Of a DNA stretch of 64,000 nucleotides, positions 1-8,411 are shown piece by piece (within the stretch, counting starts at the first letter, position 1; each line of letters begins with the position of its first letter). Source of the DNA: Oricola indica (lineage in GTDB: Bacteria; Pseudomonadota; Alphaproteobacteria; Rhizobiales; Rhizobiaceae). The position numbers and the translations under genes were made by a program. Under the pieces are notes generated by a model. That model was not told the origin of the DNA and searched no databases. It worked only from the letters and a program-made list of their open reading frames with translations. The DNA lies in the NCBI RefSeq assembly GCF_019966595.1, contig NZ_JAINFJ010000001.1, positions 372,001-436,000 on the forward strand, read 5' to 3'.

Positions 1-1067
1 GTCGCGATCGTCGCGACCTTTTCGAGAACGTCGCGGAGCTGCGCCTGCGAGGCAAGCGGCCCCATGCGCACGCCCTCCAGCGCCGGATCGCCGATGACGG
101 TCTTTTCCAGCTTCGCACGGATCGCCGCGATGACGTCGTCCTCGAAAGCGCGCGGCGCGATGATGCGACGAATGGCCGTGCATTTCTGCCCGGCCTTGAC
201 GGTCATCTCCTTGACCGCCTCCTTGACGAAGAGGTCGAACTCCGGCGTGCCCGGCGCCGCATCCGGTCCGAGAATCGAGGCGTTGAGGCTGTCCTGCTCG
301 GCGATGAAACGGATCGAGTGACGCAGGATGTGCGGGCTGGAGCGCAGCATCAGCGCCGTTTGAGCGGATCCGGTAAAGGAGACGACATCCTGCGGCGTCA
401 GCCGGTCAAGCAGATCGCCCGTCCCCCCGGCGATGAACTGCACCGCGCCCTCGGGCAGGATGCCGCTCTCGACGATCATGCGGAAGCAGGCTTCGGCAAC
501 ATAGCTCGTGGCCGTCGCCGGCTTGACGATGGCGGGAACGCCCGCCAGCAGCGTCGGGGCGAGCTTTTCCAGCATGCCCCAGACAGGAAAGTTGAAGGCG
601 TTGATGTGCACCGCCGCGCCGTGCAGCGGCATCGCCACATGGTGGCCGAGAAAGGTGCCGTTTCGCGACAACTGCTCGACATTGCCGTCGAGATAGACAT
701 GCCCGTCGGGCATTTCGCGCCGCCCCTTGGAAGCGAAGACGAAGAGCGTGCCGATACCGCCATCGATGTCGATCCAGCTGTCGGCCTTCGTGCAGCCCGC
801 ATGCAGCGACAGGTCATAAAGCGCTTGTTTGCGTTCGCCGAGCCAGCCGGCCAGCGCCTTGAGCATGCGAGCCCGGTCATGGAAGGTCAGTGCGCGAAGA
901 TTGGGGCCGCCAACGCCCCGCGCATGGTCGAGCATTGCCTGGAAATCGAGCGCCGACCCCGCTTTGGCGACATCCTCGCCAGTGACCGCCGAGGCGATCG
1001 TGCGGGCTTCCTCGCCCGGTCCGATCCAGCGGCCCGCGGCGAAGCTTTCCAGCGACAAGGCGGTCAT
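1..1067 (-). CDS. paaZ: PaaZ, oxepin-CoA hydrolase / semialdehyde dehydrogenase (partial)
   Basis: This is the N-terminal 355 codons of the phenylacetate ring-opening enzyme; the C-terminus lies off the left edge. In the known family an aldehyde dehydrogenase domain is followed by a MaoC-like hydratase domain. Only the dehydrogenase domain is visible here. The reverse strand reads MTALSLESFAAGRWIGPG at the start. The catalytic cysteine sits in KAGQKCTAIRR (about C296), the general base in RFIAEQDSLN (about E257), and the oxyanion asparagine in HINAFNFP. These positions agree with the family. The gene is divergent from paaG and shares with it a short intergenic region that holds a TetR-type palindrome. 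Identification is firm. Confidence 0.93.
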   Translation of the reverse strand, partial: MTALSLESFAAGRWIGPGEEARTIASAVTGEDVAKAGSALDFQAMLDHARGVGGPNLRALTFHDRARMLKALAGWLGERKQALYDLSLHAGCTKADSWIDIDGGIGTLFVFASKGRREMPDGHVYLDGNVEQLSRNGTFLGHHVAMPLHGAAVHINAFNFPVWGMLEKLAPTLLAGVPAIVKPATATSYVAEACFRMIVESGILPEGAVQFIAGGTGDLLDRLTPQDVVSFTGSAQTALMLRSSPHILRHSIRFIAEQDSLNASILGPDAAPGTPEFDLFVKEAVKEMTVKAGQKCTAIRRIIAPRAFEDDVIAAIRAKLEKTVIGDPALEGVRMGPLASQAQLRDVLEKVATIA

Positions 1068-1105
1068 GACGCATTCCTCCCTCTGCGTATCCTCAAACAA
1101 TATTG

Positions 1106-1119
1106 ACCGACCGGTCGGT
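1106..1119. promoter_or_regulatory. Probable PaaR operator (perfect palindrome)
   Basis: ACCGACCGGTCGGT is a perfect 14-bp palindrome in the paaZ-paaG divergent intergenic region. It starts 39 bp upstream of the paaZ start and 61 bp upstream of the paaG start. Its form (CCGACCGGTCGG core) is typical of operators of TetR-family PaaR/acyl-CoA-responsive repressors, and a TetR gene lies in the same operon. Assignment to that regulator is inference. Confidence 0.75.
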
Positions 1120-1166
1120 TTATGCAACGGTTTTCTCGACGATCCGAATTCCTGGGAGGCGAAGGC

Positions 1167-1958
1167 GTGAGCGAAACGATCCTGACAGAAAGCCGTGACG
1201 GCTGGTTGGAAATCACCCTCAACCGGCCCGACCGGCGCAATGCGCTGAACGAGGAGATGCATCTCGCCCTGCGCGCGGCGCTCGAAGCCGCGGCCAGTGA
1301 CGAAGACTGCCGGGCGATCCTTCTGACCGGCACCGGCAAGGGATTTTGCGCCGGACAGGATCTCGGCGACCGCGACCCGCGCAAGCTGGGCGGTCCGCCG
1401 GATCTTTCAGACACGATCAACCGCTTCTACAATCCGCTTGTCCGGCTGATCCGTTCCACGCCGAAGCCAATCGTCTGCGCCGTAAACGGCGTCGCGGCAG
1501 GCGCCGGCGCCAACATCGCGCTGGCCTGCGACATCGTGCTGGCCGCCGACTCCGCCTCCTTCATCCAGGCCTTCTCGAAGATCGGCCTGATCCCGGATGC
1601 CGGCGGATCGTGGATGCTCACCCGTCTACTCGGTGAGGCGCGCGCCAAGGGTCTTGCGTTGACCGGAGAGCCCCTGCCCGCCGCAAGGGCCGCCGAATGG
1701 GGCCTGATCTGGAAAGCGGTTTCCGACGACAAATTGATGGACGAGGCACGTGCATTGGCCGCCTCCTTCTCCAAGGGACCGACCGCCGGCTATGCGCTGA
1801 CCAAGGAACTGATCCACGCCGCATCCAGCAACGCGCTGGACTCCCATCTGGAGATGGAGGCGGACTATCAGGGCCGCGCCGGCCGCACGCCGGACTATGC
1901 CGAGGGCGTCATCGCCTTCTTCGACAAGCGCCCTCCGAACTTCACCGGCAGGGAATGA
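1167..1958 (+). CDS. paaG: PaaG, epoxyphenylacetyl-CoA isomerase (crotonase family)
   Basis: Crotonase-family enzyme of 263 residues. PaaG isomerises ring-1,2-epoxyphenylacetyl-CoA to oxepin-CoA in aerobic phenylacetate degradation. The crotonase fold is shown by CRAILLTGTGKGFCAGQDL, then NGVAAGAGANIALACDIVLA, then FSKIGLIPDAGGS. The GTG at 1167 is chosen because a GGGAGGCGA ribosome site precedes it at good spacing and the length matches the family. An upstream in-frame ATG at 1122 would run into the operator region. The stop overlaps an ATG (AATGA) just before paaI, so translation is likely coupled. It heads the plus-strand paa operon. Confidence 0.92.
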   Translation: MSETILTESRDGWLEITLNRPDRRNALNEEMHLALRAALEAAASDEDCRAILLTGTGKGFCAGQDLGDRDPRKLGGPPDLSDTINRFYNPLVRLIRSTPKPIVCAVNGVAAGAGANIALACDIVLAADSASFIQAFSKIGLIPDAGGSWMLTRLLGEARAKGLALTGEPLPAARAAEWGLIWKAVSDDKLMDEARALAASFSKGPTAGYALTKELIHAASSNALDSHLEMEADYQGRAGRTPDYAEGVIAFFDKRPPNFTGRE

Positions 1959-1963
1959 CGGCC

Positions 1964-2398
1964 ATGGCAATCAGCGACCAGCAGCGCGCGGAAAAAAGCG
2001 CCGAGGCCATGTGGGCGAATGACAACGCGACAGCCTGGTTCGGCATGACGCTCGATGCCGTCGGGCCGGGCTCGGCAACCATGTCGATGACCGTGAAGCA
2101 GGAGCAGGCCAATGGCCACGGCATCTGCCATGGCGGCGTGATCTTCGCGCTGGCCGACTCGGCCTTCGCCTTTGCCTGCAATTCCTACAACAGGGTCACC
2201 GTCGCCCAGTCGAACACGATCACCTATGTCGCGCCGGCCAAGGCCGGCGACAAACTGGTCGCCGATGCGAGGGAGGTCGCGCGGTCGGGCCGGTCCGGGA
2301 CTTGGGATGTGACTGTCACCAATGGGGACGGCGCGGTGATCGCCCTGTTTCGCGGGCTCGCCCGCACGATCAGCGGCACGCTTTTCGAGGAAGAATGA
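1964..2398 (+). CDS. paaI: PaaI, hotdog-fold acyl-CoA thioesterase
   Basis: A 144-residue hotdog thioesterase. PaaI hydrolyses phenylacetyl-CoA and ring-hydroxylated CoA esters, and is thought to rescue CoA trapped in dead-end intermediates. The characteristic segment is GHGICHGGVIFALADSAFAF at about residues 46-65, with the HGG and the Asp of ADSAF used in catalysis. The ATG at 1964 is preferred over one at 1955 because the GGCAGGGA site lies about 9 nt upstream. The length matches the E. coli protein. It lies between paaG and paaK in the same orientation with very short spacers. Confidence 0.92.
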   Translation: MAISDQQRAEKSAEAMWANDNATAWFGMTLDAVGPGSATMSMTVKQEQANGHGICHGGVIFALADSAFAFACNSYNRVTVAQSNTITYVAPAKAGDKLVADAREVARSGRSGTWDVTVTNGDGAVIALFRGLARTISGTLFEEE

Positions 2399-2425
2399 GA
2401 CCAACGCCCGGGAGGAGACCGAGCC

Positions 2426-3736
2426 ATGAAAGACATTGCGCCTGCCCGCCACGAGCTCGACCCGATCGAGATCGCGTCACGCGACGAAATCGCCGCGCTG
2501 CAGCTCGAACGTATGCAATGGTCGCTGCGCCACGCCTATGACAACGTGCCCTTCTATTCCGACGCCTTCGACAAGGCGGGCGTTCACCCGGACGACCTGA
2601 AGGACCTGTCGGACCTCGCGAAATTCCCCTTCACGGTGAAGCAGGACCTGCGAAACAACTACCCGTTCGGCATGTTCGCTGTGCCACGCGAAAAGGTGGC
2701 GCGCATCCACGGATCGTCGGGCACGACCGGCAAACCGACCGTCGTCGGCTACACGCGAAACGACATCGACAACTGGGCGACGGTCGTCGCGCGGTCCATG
2801 CGCGCCTCGGGCACCCGGCCCGGTGACGTCGTGCATGTCTCCTACGGGTACGGGTTGTTCACCGGCGGCCTCGGCGCGCATTACGGGGCCGAAAAGCTTG
2901 GCTGCACCGTAATCCCGGTCTCCGGCGGCATGACCGCCCGGCAGGTCACGCTGATCGAGGATTTCGGGGCGTCGACCATCATGGTCACGCCATCCTACAT
3001 GCTGTCGATCCTCGACGAGTATCGCGCGCAGGGGCTCGATCCGCGCAACTCCCCGCTGCAGGTCGGCATCTTCGGCGCCGAACCCTGGACCAACGCCATG
3101 CGCCAGGAAATCGAGCAGGCCTTCGACATGCATGCCGTCGATATCTACGGCCTGTCGGAAGTGATCGGCCCCGGCGTCGCCAATGAATGCGTGGAGACCA
3201 AGGACGGGCTGCATATCTGGGAGGACCATTTCTACCCGGAGGTGATCGACCCGGTGACCGGCGAGGTTCTTCCCGACGGCGAGAAGGGCGAACTGGTCTT
3301 CACCTCGCTGACCAAGGAGGCCTTCCCGATCATCCGCTACCGCACCCGCGACCTGACACGGCTGATGCCGGGCACGGCGCGCAGCATGCGGCGGATGGAG
3401 AAGATCACCGGCCGCTCCGACGACATGATGATCATCCGCGGCGTCAACGTCTTTCCGACGCAGATAGAGGAGCAGATCCTGAAGGTGCCGGCGCTGGCGC
3501 CGCATTTCCAGATCGAGCTGACCCGAGAGGGCCGCATGGACGAGATGACCGTGCATGTGGAAGCGCTCGCCGACCATGCCGACGAGATCGCGCGGGCATA
3601 CGCCGCCGCTGATCTCGCCGAGCGCATCAAGCAAGTGATCGGCATTTCAGCCCGAATCGACGTGACTACGCCCGAACGCGTCGCCCGCAGCCAGGGTAAG
3701 GCGCAGCGCATCCTCGATTCGAGACCGAAGGATTAG
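2426..3736 (+). CDS. paaK: PaaK, phenylacetate-CoA ligase
   Basis: Adenylate-forming enzyme of 436 residues that activates phenylacetate to phenylacetyl-CoA, the first step of the pathway. The ATP-binding P-loop is HGSSGTTGKPTV at about residues 95-106. The downstream core motif includes IYGLSEVIGPGVANEC, the hinge region has RYRTRDLTRL, and the C-terminal lid has GRSDDMMIIRGVNVFPTQIE. A strong GGGAGGAG ribosome site precedes the ATG. The gene sits in the paa operon after paaI and just before the TetR regulator. Confidence 0.95.
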   Translation: MKDIAPARHELDPIEIASRDEIAALQLERMQWSLRHAYDNVPFYSDAFDKAGVHPDDLKDLSDLAKFPFTVKQDLRNNYPFGMFAVPREKVARIHGSSGTTGKPTVVGYTRNDIDNWATVVARSMRASGTRPGDVVHVSYGYGLFTGGLGAHYGAEKLGCTVIPVSGGMTARQVTLIEDFGASTIMVTPSYMLSILDEYRAQGLDPRNSPLQVGIFGAEPWTNAMRQEIEQAFDMHAVDIYGLSEVIGPGVANECVETKDGLHIWEDHFYPEVIDPVTGEVLPDGEKGELVFTSLTKEAFPIIRYRTRDLTRLMPGTARSMRRMEKITGRSDDMMIIRGVNVFPTQIEEQILKVPALAPHFQIELTREGRMDEMTVHVEALADHADEIARAYAAADLAERIKQVIGISARIDVTTPERVARSQGKAQRILDSRPKD

Positions 3737-3743
3737 AGCCAAG

Positions 3744-4373
3744 GTGGCCCGCACAATCGCCAAGGATCATGACGAGAAACGCGCCGCCCTGCTGGCAACG
3801 GCGGCCCGGTTCTTCGCCGAGACCGGATATGACCGCGCCTCGATGAACGAACTGGCCAAGGCCTGCGGAGTCTCCAAGGCGCTGATTTATCACTATTACG
3901 AAAGCAAGGACGCGCTGCTTTTCGACATCCTCGACACGCATCTGTCCGAGCTTCTGGAGGCAGTCGAGGCGATTCCGCCCGCGCCCGATCCGCAGGCCGC
4001 GCTTTTCGCTCTCACCGAAACCATCCTAGCCGCCTATCGCGACGCCGACGCCGAACACAAGGTTCAACTCGACGCGCTTGGCACCCTTCCCGAGGAAAGC
4101 CGCAAGGCCCTCAAGGCGATCCAGCGCCGGCTCGTCGAGATCATGGCGGAGACGATTCGCGCCACGCAGCCGGAACTGTTCGCACGCAGGAGCGACCTGT
4201 TGAAACCGGTCGCCATGTCTGCCTTCGGCATGTTGAACTGGTTCTACATGTGGTACCGCGAGGGCTCCGGCCTCGGACGCGAGGCCTATGCCGAACTCGT
4301 CGCCGATCTCATTCTCGGCGGCCTCGACCGGATCGCGCAGGGTAAGGCGCAGACGCTGGAGATTACGAATTGA
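3744..4373 (+). CDS. paaR: TetR-family regulator, probable PaaR
   Basis: A 209-residue TetR-family protein. The N-terminal helix-turn-helix is visible as ARFFAETGYDRASMNELAKA followed by CGVSKALIYHYYESKDAL. The start is a GTG 7 bp after the paaK stop, and the stop overlaps the TTG start of the next gene. Position inside a phenylacetate operon, and the perfect palindrome in front of paaG/paaZ, support a role as local repressor relieved by phenylacetyl-CoA. That ligand is known for PaaR-type regulators and is inferred here. It appears to be co-transcribed with its targets, which would give autoregulation. Confidence 0.85.
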   Translation: MARTIAKDHDEKRAALLATAARFFAETGYDRASMNELAKACGVSKALIYHYYESKDALLFDILDTHLSELLEAVEAIPPAPDPQAALFALTETILAAYRDADAEHKVQLDALGTLPEESRKALKAIQRRLVEIMAETIRATQPELFARRSDLLKPVAMSAFGMLNWFYMWYREGSGLGREAYAELVADLILGGLDRIAQGKAQTLEITN

Positions 4374-6337
4374 CATCCCCCGTAACCGTATCGATCGCCG
4401 ATGGCGTCGCACTCGTGACCATCGACAATCCGCCTGTCAACGCGCTCTCTCAGGCGGTGCGACAGGGGATAGAAGACGCGGTGAACGCGATCGACGCTGA
4501 TCAAAATGTCGACGCGGCGGTGCTGACATGCGCCGGGCGCACCTTCGTCGCGGGCGCGGACATCAAGGAATTCGGGCAGCCGCCGCAACAGCCCTACCTG
4601 CCCGACGTGCTGTCGACCGTCGAGGCATCGCGCGTGCCCTGGGTCGCCGCGATCAACGGTTCGGCGCTGGGCGGCGGGCTGGAACTGGCGATGAGCTGCC
4701 ACGCCCGCATCGCCGCGCCCGGTGCGAAAATGGGCCTGCCGGAGGTCAATCTCGGCCTCGTGCCCGGCGCCGGCGGCAATATCCGCCTGCCCCGCCTCGT
4801 CCCGCTTGAAACGGCGATCACGATGGTGACGACCGGCAAGCCGATCGGCGCAAATGACGCATTGGAAAACGGGCTGATCGACCGCATTGCCGAGGACGAT
4901 CTCGTTGCCGACGCAAGGGCTTACGCCGCGGACCTGATTCAATCCGGCAAGCCCACTCCCGTGTCCGAGCGCCCGCCCAAAGAAACGCCCGAAAAGGAAT
5001 TCTGGTCCGACCGCGAAAAGGCGCTTGCCGCGAAATCCCGTGGACAGGCCTCTCCCGTCGAGGCTTTACAGGCGTTGCGCGATGGCATCGAGCTTCCCGT
5101 ACCGGAGGCCGCCGAAGCCGAGCGGGACCGTTTCCTCCGGCTGCGCGGAAGCGAGCAGGCGGCGGCGCTGCGCTACATGTTCTTCGCCGAGCGCAACACC
5201 GGACGCCCGGACGACATGCGCGATGTCGAACCGCTCCCCCTGAAACGGACAGGCGTGGTCGGCGGCGGCACGATGGGCGCGGGCATCGCGACCGCGATGC
5301 TGCTTGCTGGCCTCAGAGTCGATCTCGCCGAACGCGACGCGGACGCGGCGGAAAACGCGCGTGACCGGGTCGCAGGACTGCTCGACGGCAGTCGCAAGCG
5401 CGGACTTCTCTCGGATGCCGCCTATACCGATGCGCTGTCGCGCTTCACCGCCCACGAATCTTTCGAAGGGCTGGCCGAATGTGACCTCGTCATCGAGGCC
5501 GTATTCGAGGACATGGCGGTCAAGAAGGACGTTTTCTCCGAGCTCGATCGCATCTGCCGCAAGGATGCGGTGCTTGCCTCCAACACGTCCTATCTCGACA
5601 TCAACGAGATGGCGCGTGCAACCGGCGATCCGACCCGTGTGTTGGGGCTGCATTTCTTCTCGCCGGCCCACATCATGAAGTTGCTGGAACTCGTGCGCAC
5701 CGACGACGTGTCGCCGAAGGCGCTTGCTACCGGCTTCGCGCTGGCGAAGACGTTGCGCAAGATCCCGGTTCTGTCCGGTGTCTGCGACGGGTTCATCGGC
5801 AACCGAATCATGTCGGCCTATCGCCGCGAATGCGACTTCATCCTGGAGGAAGGCGCCCTGCCGCATGAGGTCGACGCGGCCATGCAGGGCTACGGTTTCG
5901 CCATGGGCATCTACGCGGTGCAGGATATGTCCGGCCTCGACATCGCCTGGGCGACGCGCAAGCGCCGCGCGCCGACCCGGCCGGCTGAGGAGCGCTATTC
6001 CCGCATCGCGGATCGTATCTGCGAACTCGGCCGATTCGGCCGCAAGACCGGCTCCGGCTGGTACGCTTATCCCGAAGGCGCAAAATCGGGCCGGCCGGAC
6101 CCAGTGGTCGAGCAGATAATCCTCGAGGAAAGCGAACGGCTGGGCATCGAGCGGAAACAACTCTCCTCCGACGAGATCATCGACCGGATCCTGTCCACGA
6201 TGCAGGCCGAGGCTCGCGCCGTGCTCGATGAAGGCATCGCGCTGAAGCCATCCGATATCGACGTGACGCTGGTCAACGGCTTCGGCTTCCCGCGCCATCG
6301 CGGCGGGCCGATGTTCGCCGCCGGCTACAGGGACTGA
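4370..6337 (+). CDS. Enoyl-CoA hydratase / 3-hydroxyacyl-CoA dehydrogenase fusion
   Basis: A 655-residue multifunctional beta-oxidation enzyme. The N-terminal crotonase domain keeps both catalytic glutamates (in GSALGGGLELAM and GLPEVNLGLVPG). The dehydrogenase half has the NAD-binding GGGTMGAGIATAM, the catalytic His in LGLHFFSPAHIMK, and GRFGRKTGSGWYAY. In this operon it probably does the late steps of phenylacetate breakdown on hydroxyadipyl-CoA (the PaaC/PaaF roles); this is inference. The start is TTG, overlapping the paaR stop. The protein ends about ten residues after the GFPRHRGGPM motif, where homologues usually continue for roughly 40 more residues, so its C-terminus looks cut. It overlaps the convergent hyi gene by 13 bp. 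Confidence 0.88.
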   Translation: MTSPVTVSIADGVALVTIDNPPVNALSQAVRQGIEDAVNAIDADQNVDAAVLTCAGRTFVAGADIKEFGQPPQQPYLPDVLSTVEASRVPWVAAINGSALGGGLELAMSCHARIAAPGAKMGLPEVNLGLVPGAGGNIRLPRLVPLETAITMVTTGKPIGANDALENGLIDRIAEDDLVADARAYAADLIQSGKPTPVSERPPKETPEKEFWSDREKALAAKSRGQASPVEALQALRDGIELPVPEAAEAERDRFLRLRGSEQAAALRYMFFAERNTGRPDDMRDVEPLPLKRTGVVGGGTMGAGIATAMLLAGLRVDLAERDADAAENARDRVAGLLDGSRKRGLLSDAAYTDALSRFTAHESFEGLAECDLVIEAVFEDMAVKKDVFSELDRICRKDAVLASNTSYLDINEMARATGDPTRVLGLHFFSPAHIMKLLELVRTDDVSPKALATGFALAKTLRKIPVLSGVCDGFIGNRIMSAYRRECDFILEEGALPHEVDAAMQGYGFAMGIYAVQDMSGLDIAWATRKRRAPTRPAEERYSRIADRICELGRFGRKTGSGWYAYPEGAKSGRPDPVVEQIILEESERLGIERKQLSSDEIIDRILSTMQAEARAVLDEGIALKPSDIDVTLVNGFGFPRHRGGPMFAAGYRD

Positions 6338-7089
6338 ATGGACGCCATCCACCCAAGTCCCGTCTCGGTGCCATTGCGCGGGCGATATTCCGCGCCGAGA
6401 TAGCCGTCATACCCCATCGCGGCCAGCGCGCCCGCAATCCAGGGATAGTTCAGTTCACCCTCGTCCGGTTCGGCGCGCGACGGCGCGGCGGCAATCTGGA
6501 TGTGGCCAATCATCGGCAGATGGGTTTCGAGGCGACGGACCAGATCCCCCTGCCCGACCTGGATGTGATAGCAATCCGCCATGATCTTCAGATTGGCGCG
6601 CCCGACCGCGGAGACGGTTTCGGCCGCCTGCTCCACGGCAGCGACGTGGTAGCCCGGCGCATCGCGCCGGTTGATCGGCTCGATCAGGATCGTGATATCG
6701 CCGGCGGTGGCGCAGGCGAATTCGAGATTGGCGCGGTAGACCGCTTCCGCCTCGGCCCCGCCGCCGGATTTTCCCGCCATCGCGTGAACCGCCGAACATC
6801 CGATCGCCCTCGCATAGGCGACCGCCTGCTCGATCGCCGCCCGTGCCTCGGCCTCGCGTCCGGGCATGGCGCACAGGCCAAAATCGCCTCGCTCCATATC
6901 GCCCCTGACCGTGTTGAGCCCGATCATGGGCAGACCCGTCTCGTCGAGTGCGGCCCCCACCGCGTTCGGCGATACGTCAAACGGCCAATGGCACTCCACG
7001 GCATCGAACCCGGCCTCCGCCGCCGCGCGGATGGCGTCCAGCAGCGAAAGTTCCGTCCAAAGGAACCCAAGATTTGCCGAGAGCTTCAC
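6325..7089 (-). CDS. hyi: Hydroxypyruvate isomerase-like TIM-barrel protein
   Basis: A 254-residue TIM-barrel sugar isomerase of the hydroxypyruvate / 2-oxo-tetronate isomerase family. Family features are EAGFDAVECHWPFD near the N-terminus, ILIEPINRRDAPGYH with the metal-binding Glu, MADCYHIQVGQGD, and the C-terminal YLGAEYRPRNGTETGLGWM. It is the last gene of xylB-xylA-hyi, starting 8 bp after the xylA stop. Its substrate in a xylose operon is not evident; a side role in tartronate/glycolate or tetrose metabolism is possible. The 3' end overlaps the convergent dehydrogenase fusion. Confidence 0.82.
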   Translation of the reverse strand: MKLSANLGFLWTELSLLDAIRAAAEAGFDAVECHWPFDVSPNAVGAALDETGLPMIGLNTVRGDMERGDFGLCAMPGREAEARAAIEQAVAYARAIGCSAVHAMAGKSGGGAEAEAVYRANLEFACATAGDITILIEPINRRDAPGYHVAAVEQAAETVSAVGRANLKIMADCYHIQVGQGDLVRRLETHLPMIGHIQIAAAPSRAEPDEGELNYPWIAGALAAMGYDGYLGAEYRPRNGTETGLGWMASIQSL

Positions 7090-7097
7090 CCAGGCGC

Positions 7098-8411
7098 TCA
7101 GACGTAGCGGTTGACGACGTTCTCCAGATATTCCTGGCGGCCGGAAACCGGATCGGGATTGATGTCCGCCTTACGGACCCATTCCTCGATCTCCCCGAGC
7201 GTGAAGCCGCCGTCCAGCATCTTCTTGGCTTCCGGAATATTCCAGTGCTTGTAGCGATCCTCGACGAAATCGGTCAGCACACCGTCCTCGACCATCTTCG
7301 CCGCCGCCTTGAGGCCCCGCGCGCAGATATCCATGCCGCCGATGTGAGCGTGCAGGAGATCTTCCGCGTCGAGCGACTGGCGGCGCAGCTTGGCGTCGAA
7401 ATTGGTTCCGCCGGTGGTGAAGCCACCACCCTTGAGGATCGCGTAATAGGCAAGAGCGACTTCCGGCGTGTTGTTCGGGAACTGGTCGGTGTCCCAGCCG
7501 GACTGGTAGTCGTTGCGGTTCATGTCGATGGAACCGAAAATGCCGAGCGCCTGCGCCAGCTCCAGTTCGTGCTCGAATGAGTGGCCCGCAAGGATCGCAT
7601 GGCCTTGCTCGATATTGACCTTCACCTCGTTTTCGAGCCCGTGGCGCTTCAGGAAGCCGTAGACCGTCGCGACGTCGTAGTCGTACTGGTGCTTTGTCGG
7701 CTCCTGCGGCTTCGGCTCGATCAGGATCGTGCCCTCGAAGCCGATCTTGTGCTTGTACTCGACGACGAGGTTCAGGAAGCGGCCGAGCTGCTGGTCTTCG
7801 CGCTTGAGGTCGGTATTGAGCAGCGTTTCGTAACCCTCACGACCGCCCCACAGAACGTAATTCGCGCCGCCGAGCTTGTGCGTGGCGTCCATGCAAGTTT
7901 TCACGGTCGCCGCGGCAAAGGCGAAGACGTCCGGGTTCGGGTTGGTCGCCGCGCCGGACATGTAGCGTCGGTGGCTGAAAAGGTTGGCTGTGCCCCAGAG
8001 GAGGTTCACGCCCGTCTGCGCCTGTTTTTCGGCGAAATAATCGACGATTTCCTCGAGATTCTTCGTGTTCTCGGCGAAGTTCGATCCTTCCGGCCGCACG
8101 TCCGCGTCATGGAAACAGTAGAACGGATTGCCGAGCAGCGAGAACATCTCGAAGGCGACATCGGCCTTGAGCTTTGCGCGCTCCATGGAATCCTGCGGAT
8201 ACCATGGCCGGTCGAAAGTGCGGCCGCCGAACGGGTCACCCCCCTCCCAGGCAAAGGAATGCCAGTAGGCGACGGCAAAGCGGAGATGGTCCTCCAGCCG
8301 CTTTCCCATCACGACCTCGTCCGGGTCGTAGTGGCGGAAGGCGAGCGGATTGGCGCTGTCCGGTCCTTCGTATTCGATCTTCGTGATGTCGCCGAAAAAG
8401 CCGGTGCTCAT
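7098..8411 (-). CDS. xylA: XylA, xylose isomerase
   Basis: Xylose isomerase of 437 residues, converting D-xylose to D-xylulose with divalent metals. Recognisable blocks are [20 protein letters not shown], the substrate-site [16 protein letters not shown], and the metal-binding [20 protein letters not shown]. The length matches the family. The start overlaps the xylB stop by 4 bp (ATGA arrangement), so the two are translationally coupled. No xylose transporter or XylR-type regulator lies in the window. Confidence 0.97.
   Translation of the reverse strand: MSTGFFGDITKIEYEGPDSANPLAFRHYDPDEVVMGKRLEDHLRFAVAYWHSFAWEGGDPFGGRTFDRPWYPQDSMERAKLKADVAFEMFSLLGNPFYCFHDADVRPEGSNFAENTKNLEEIVDYFAEKQAQTGVNLLWGTANLFSHRRYMSGAATNPNPDVFAFAAATVKTCMDATHKLGGANYVLWGGREGYETLLNTDLKREDQQLGRFLNLVVEYKHKIGFEGTILIEPKPQEPTKHQYDYDVATVYGFLKRHGLENEVKVNIEQGHAILAGHSFEHELELAQALGIFGSIDMNRNDYQSGWDTDQFPNNTPEVALAYYAILKGGGFTTGGTNFDAKLRRQSLDAEDLLHAHIGGMDICARGLKAAAKMVEDGVLTDFVEDRYKHWNIPEAKKMLDGGFTLGEIEEWVRKADINPDPVSGRQEYLENVVNRYV

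Noticed and set aside
2477-3634. 385-codon open frame on the minus strand opposite paaK
   Set aside because: It is a shadow of paaK in GC-rich DNA: its product matches no family, is compositionally biased, and the plus-strand gene is certain.
5066-6352. 428-codon open frame on the minus strand opposite the dehydrogenase fusion
   Set aside because: Antisense shadow of a gene with clear catalytic motifs; no ribosome site and no recognisable domain.
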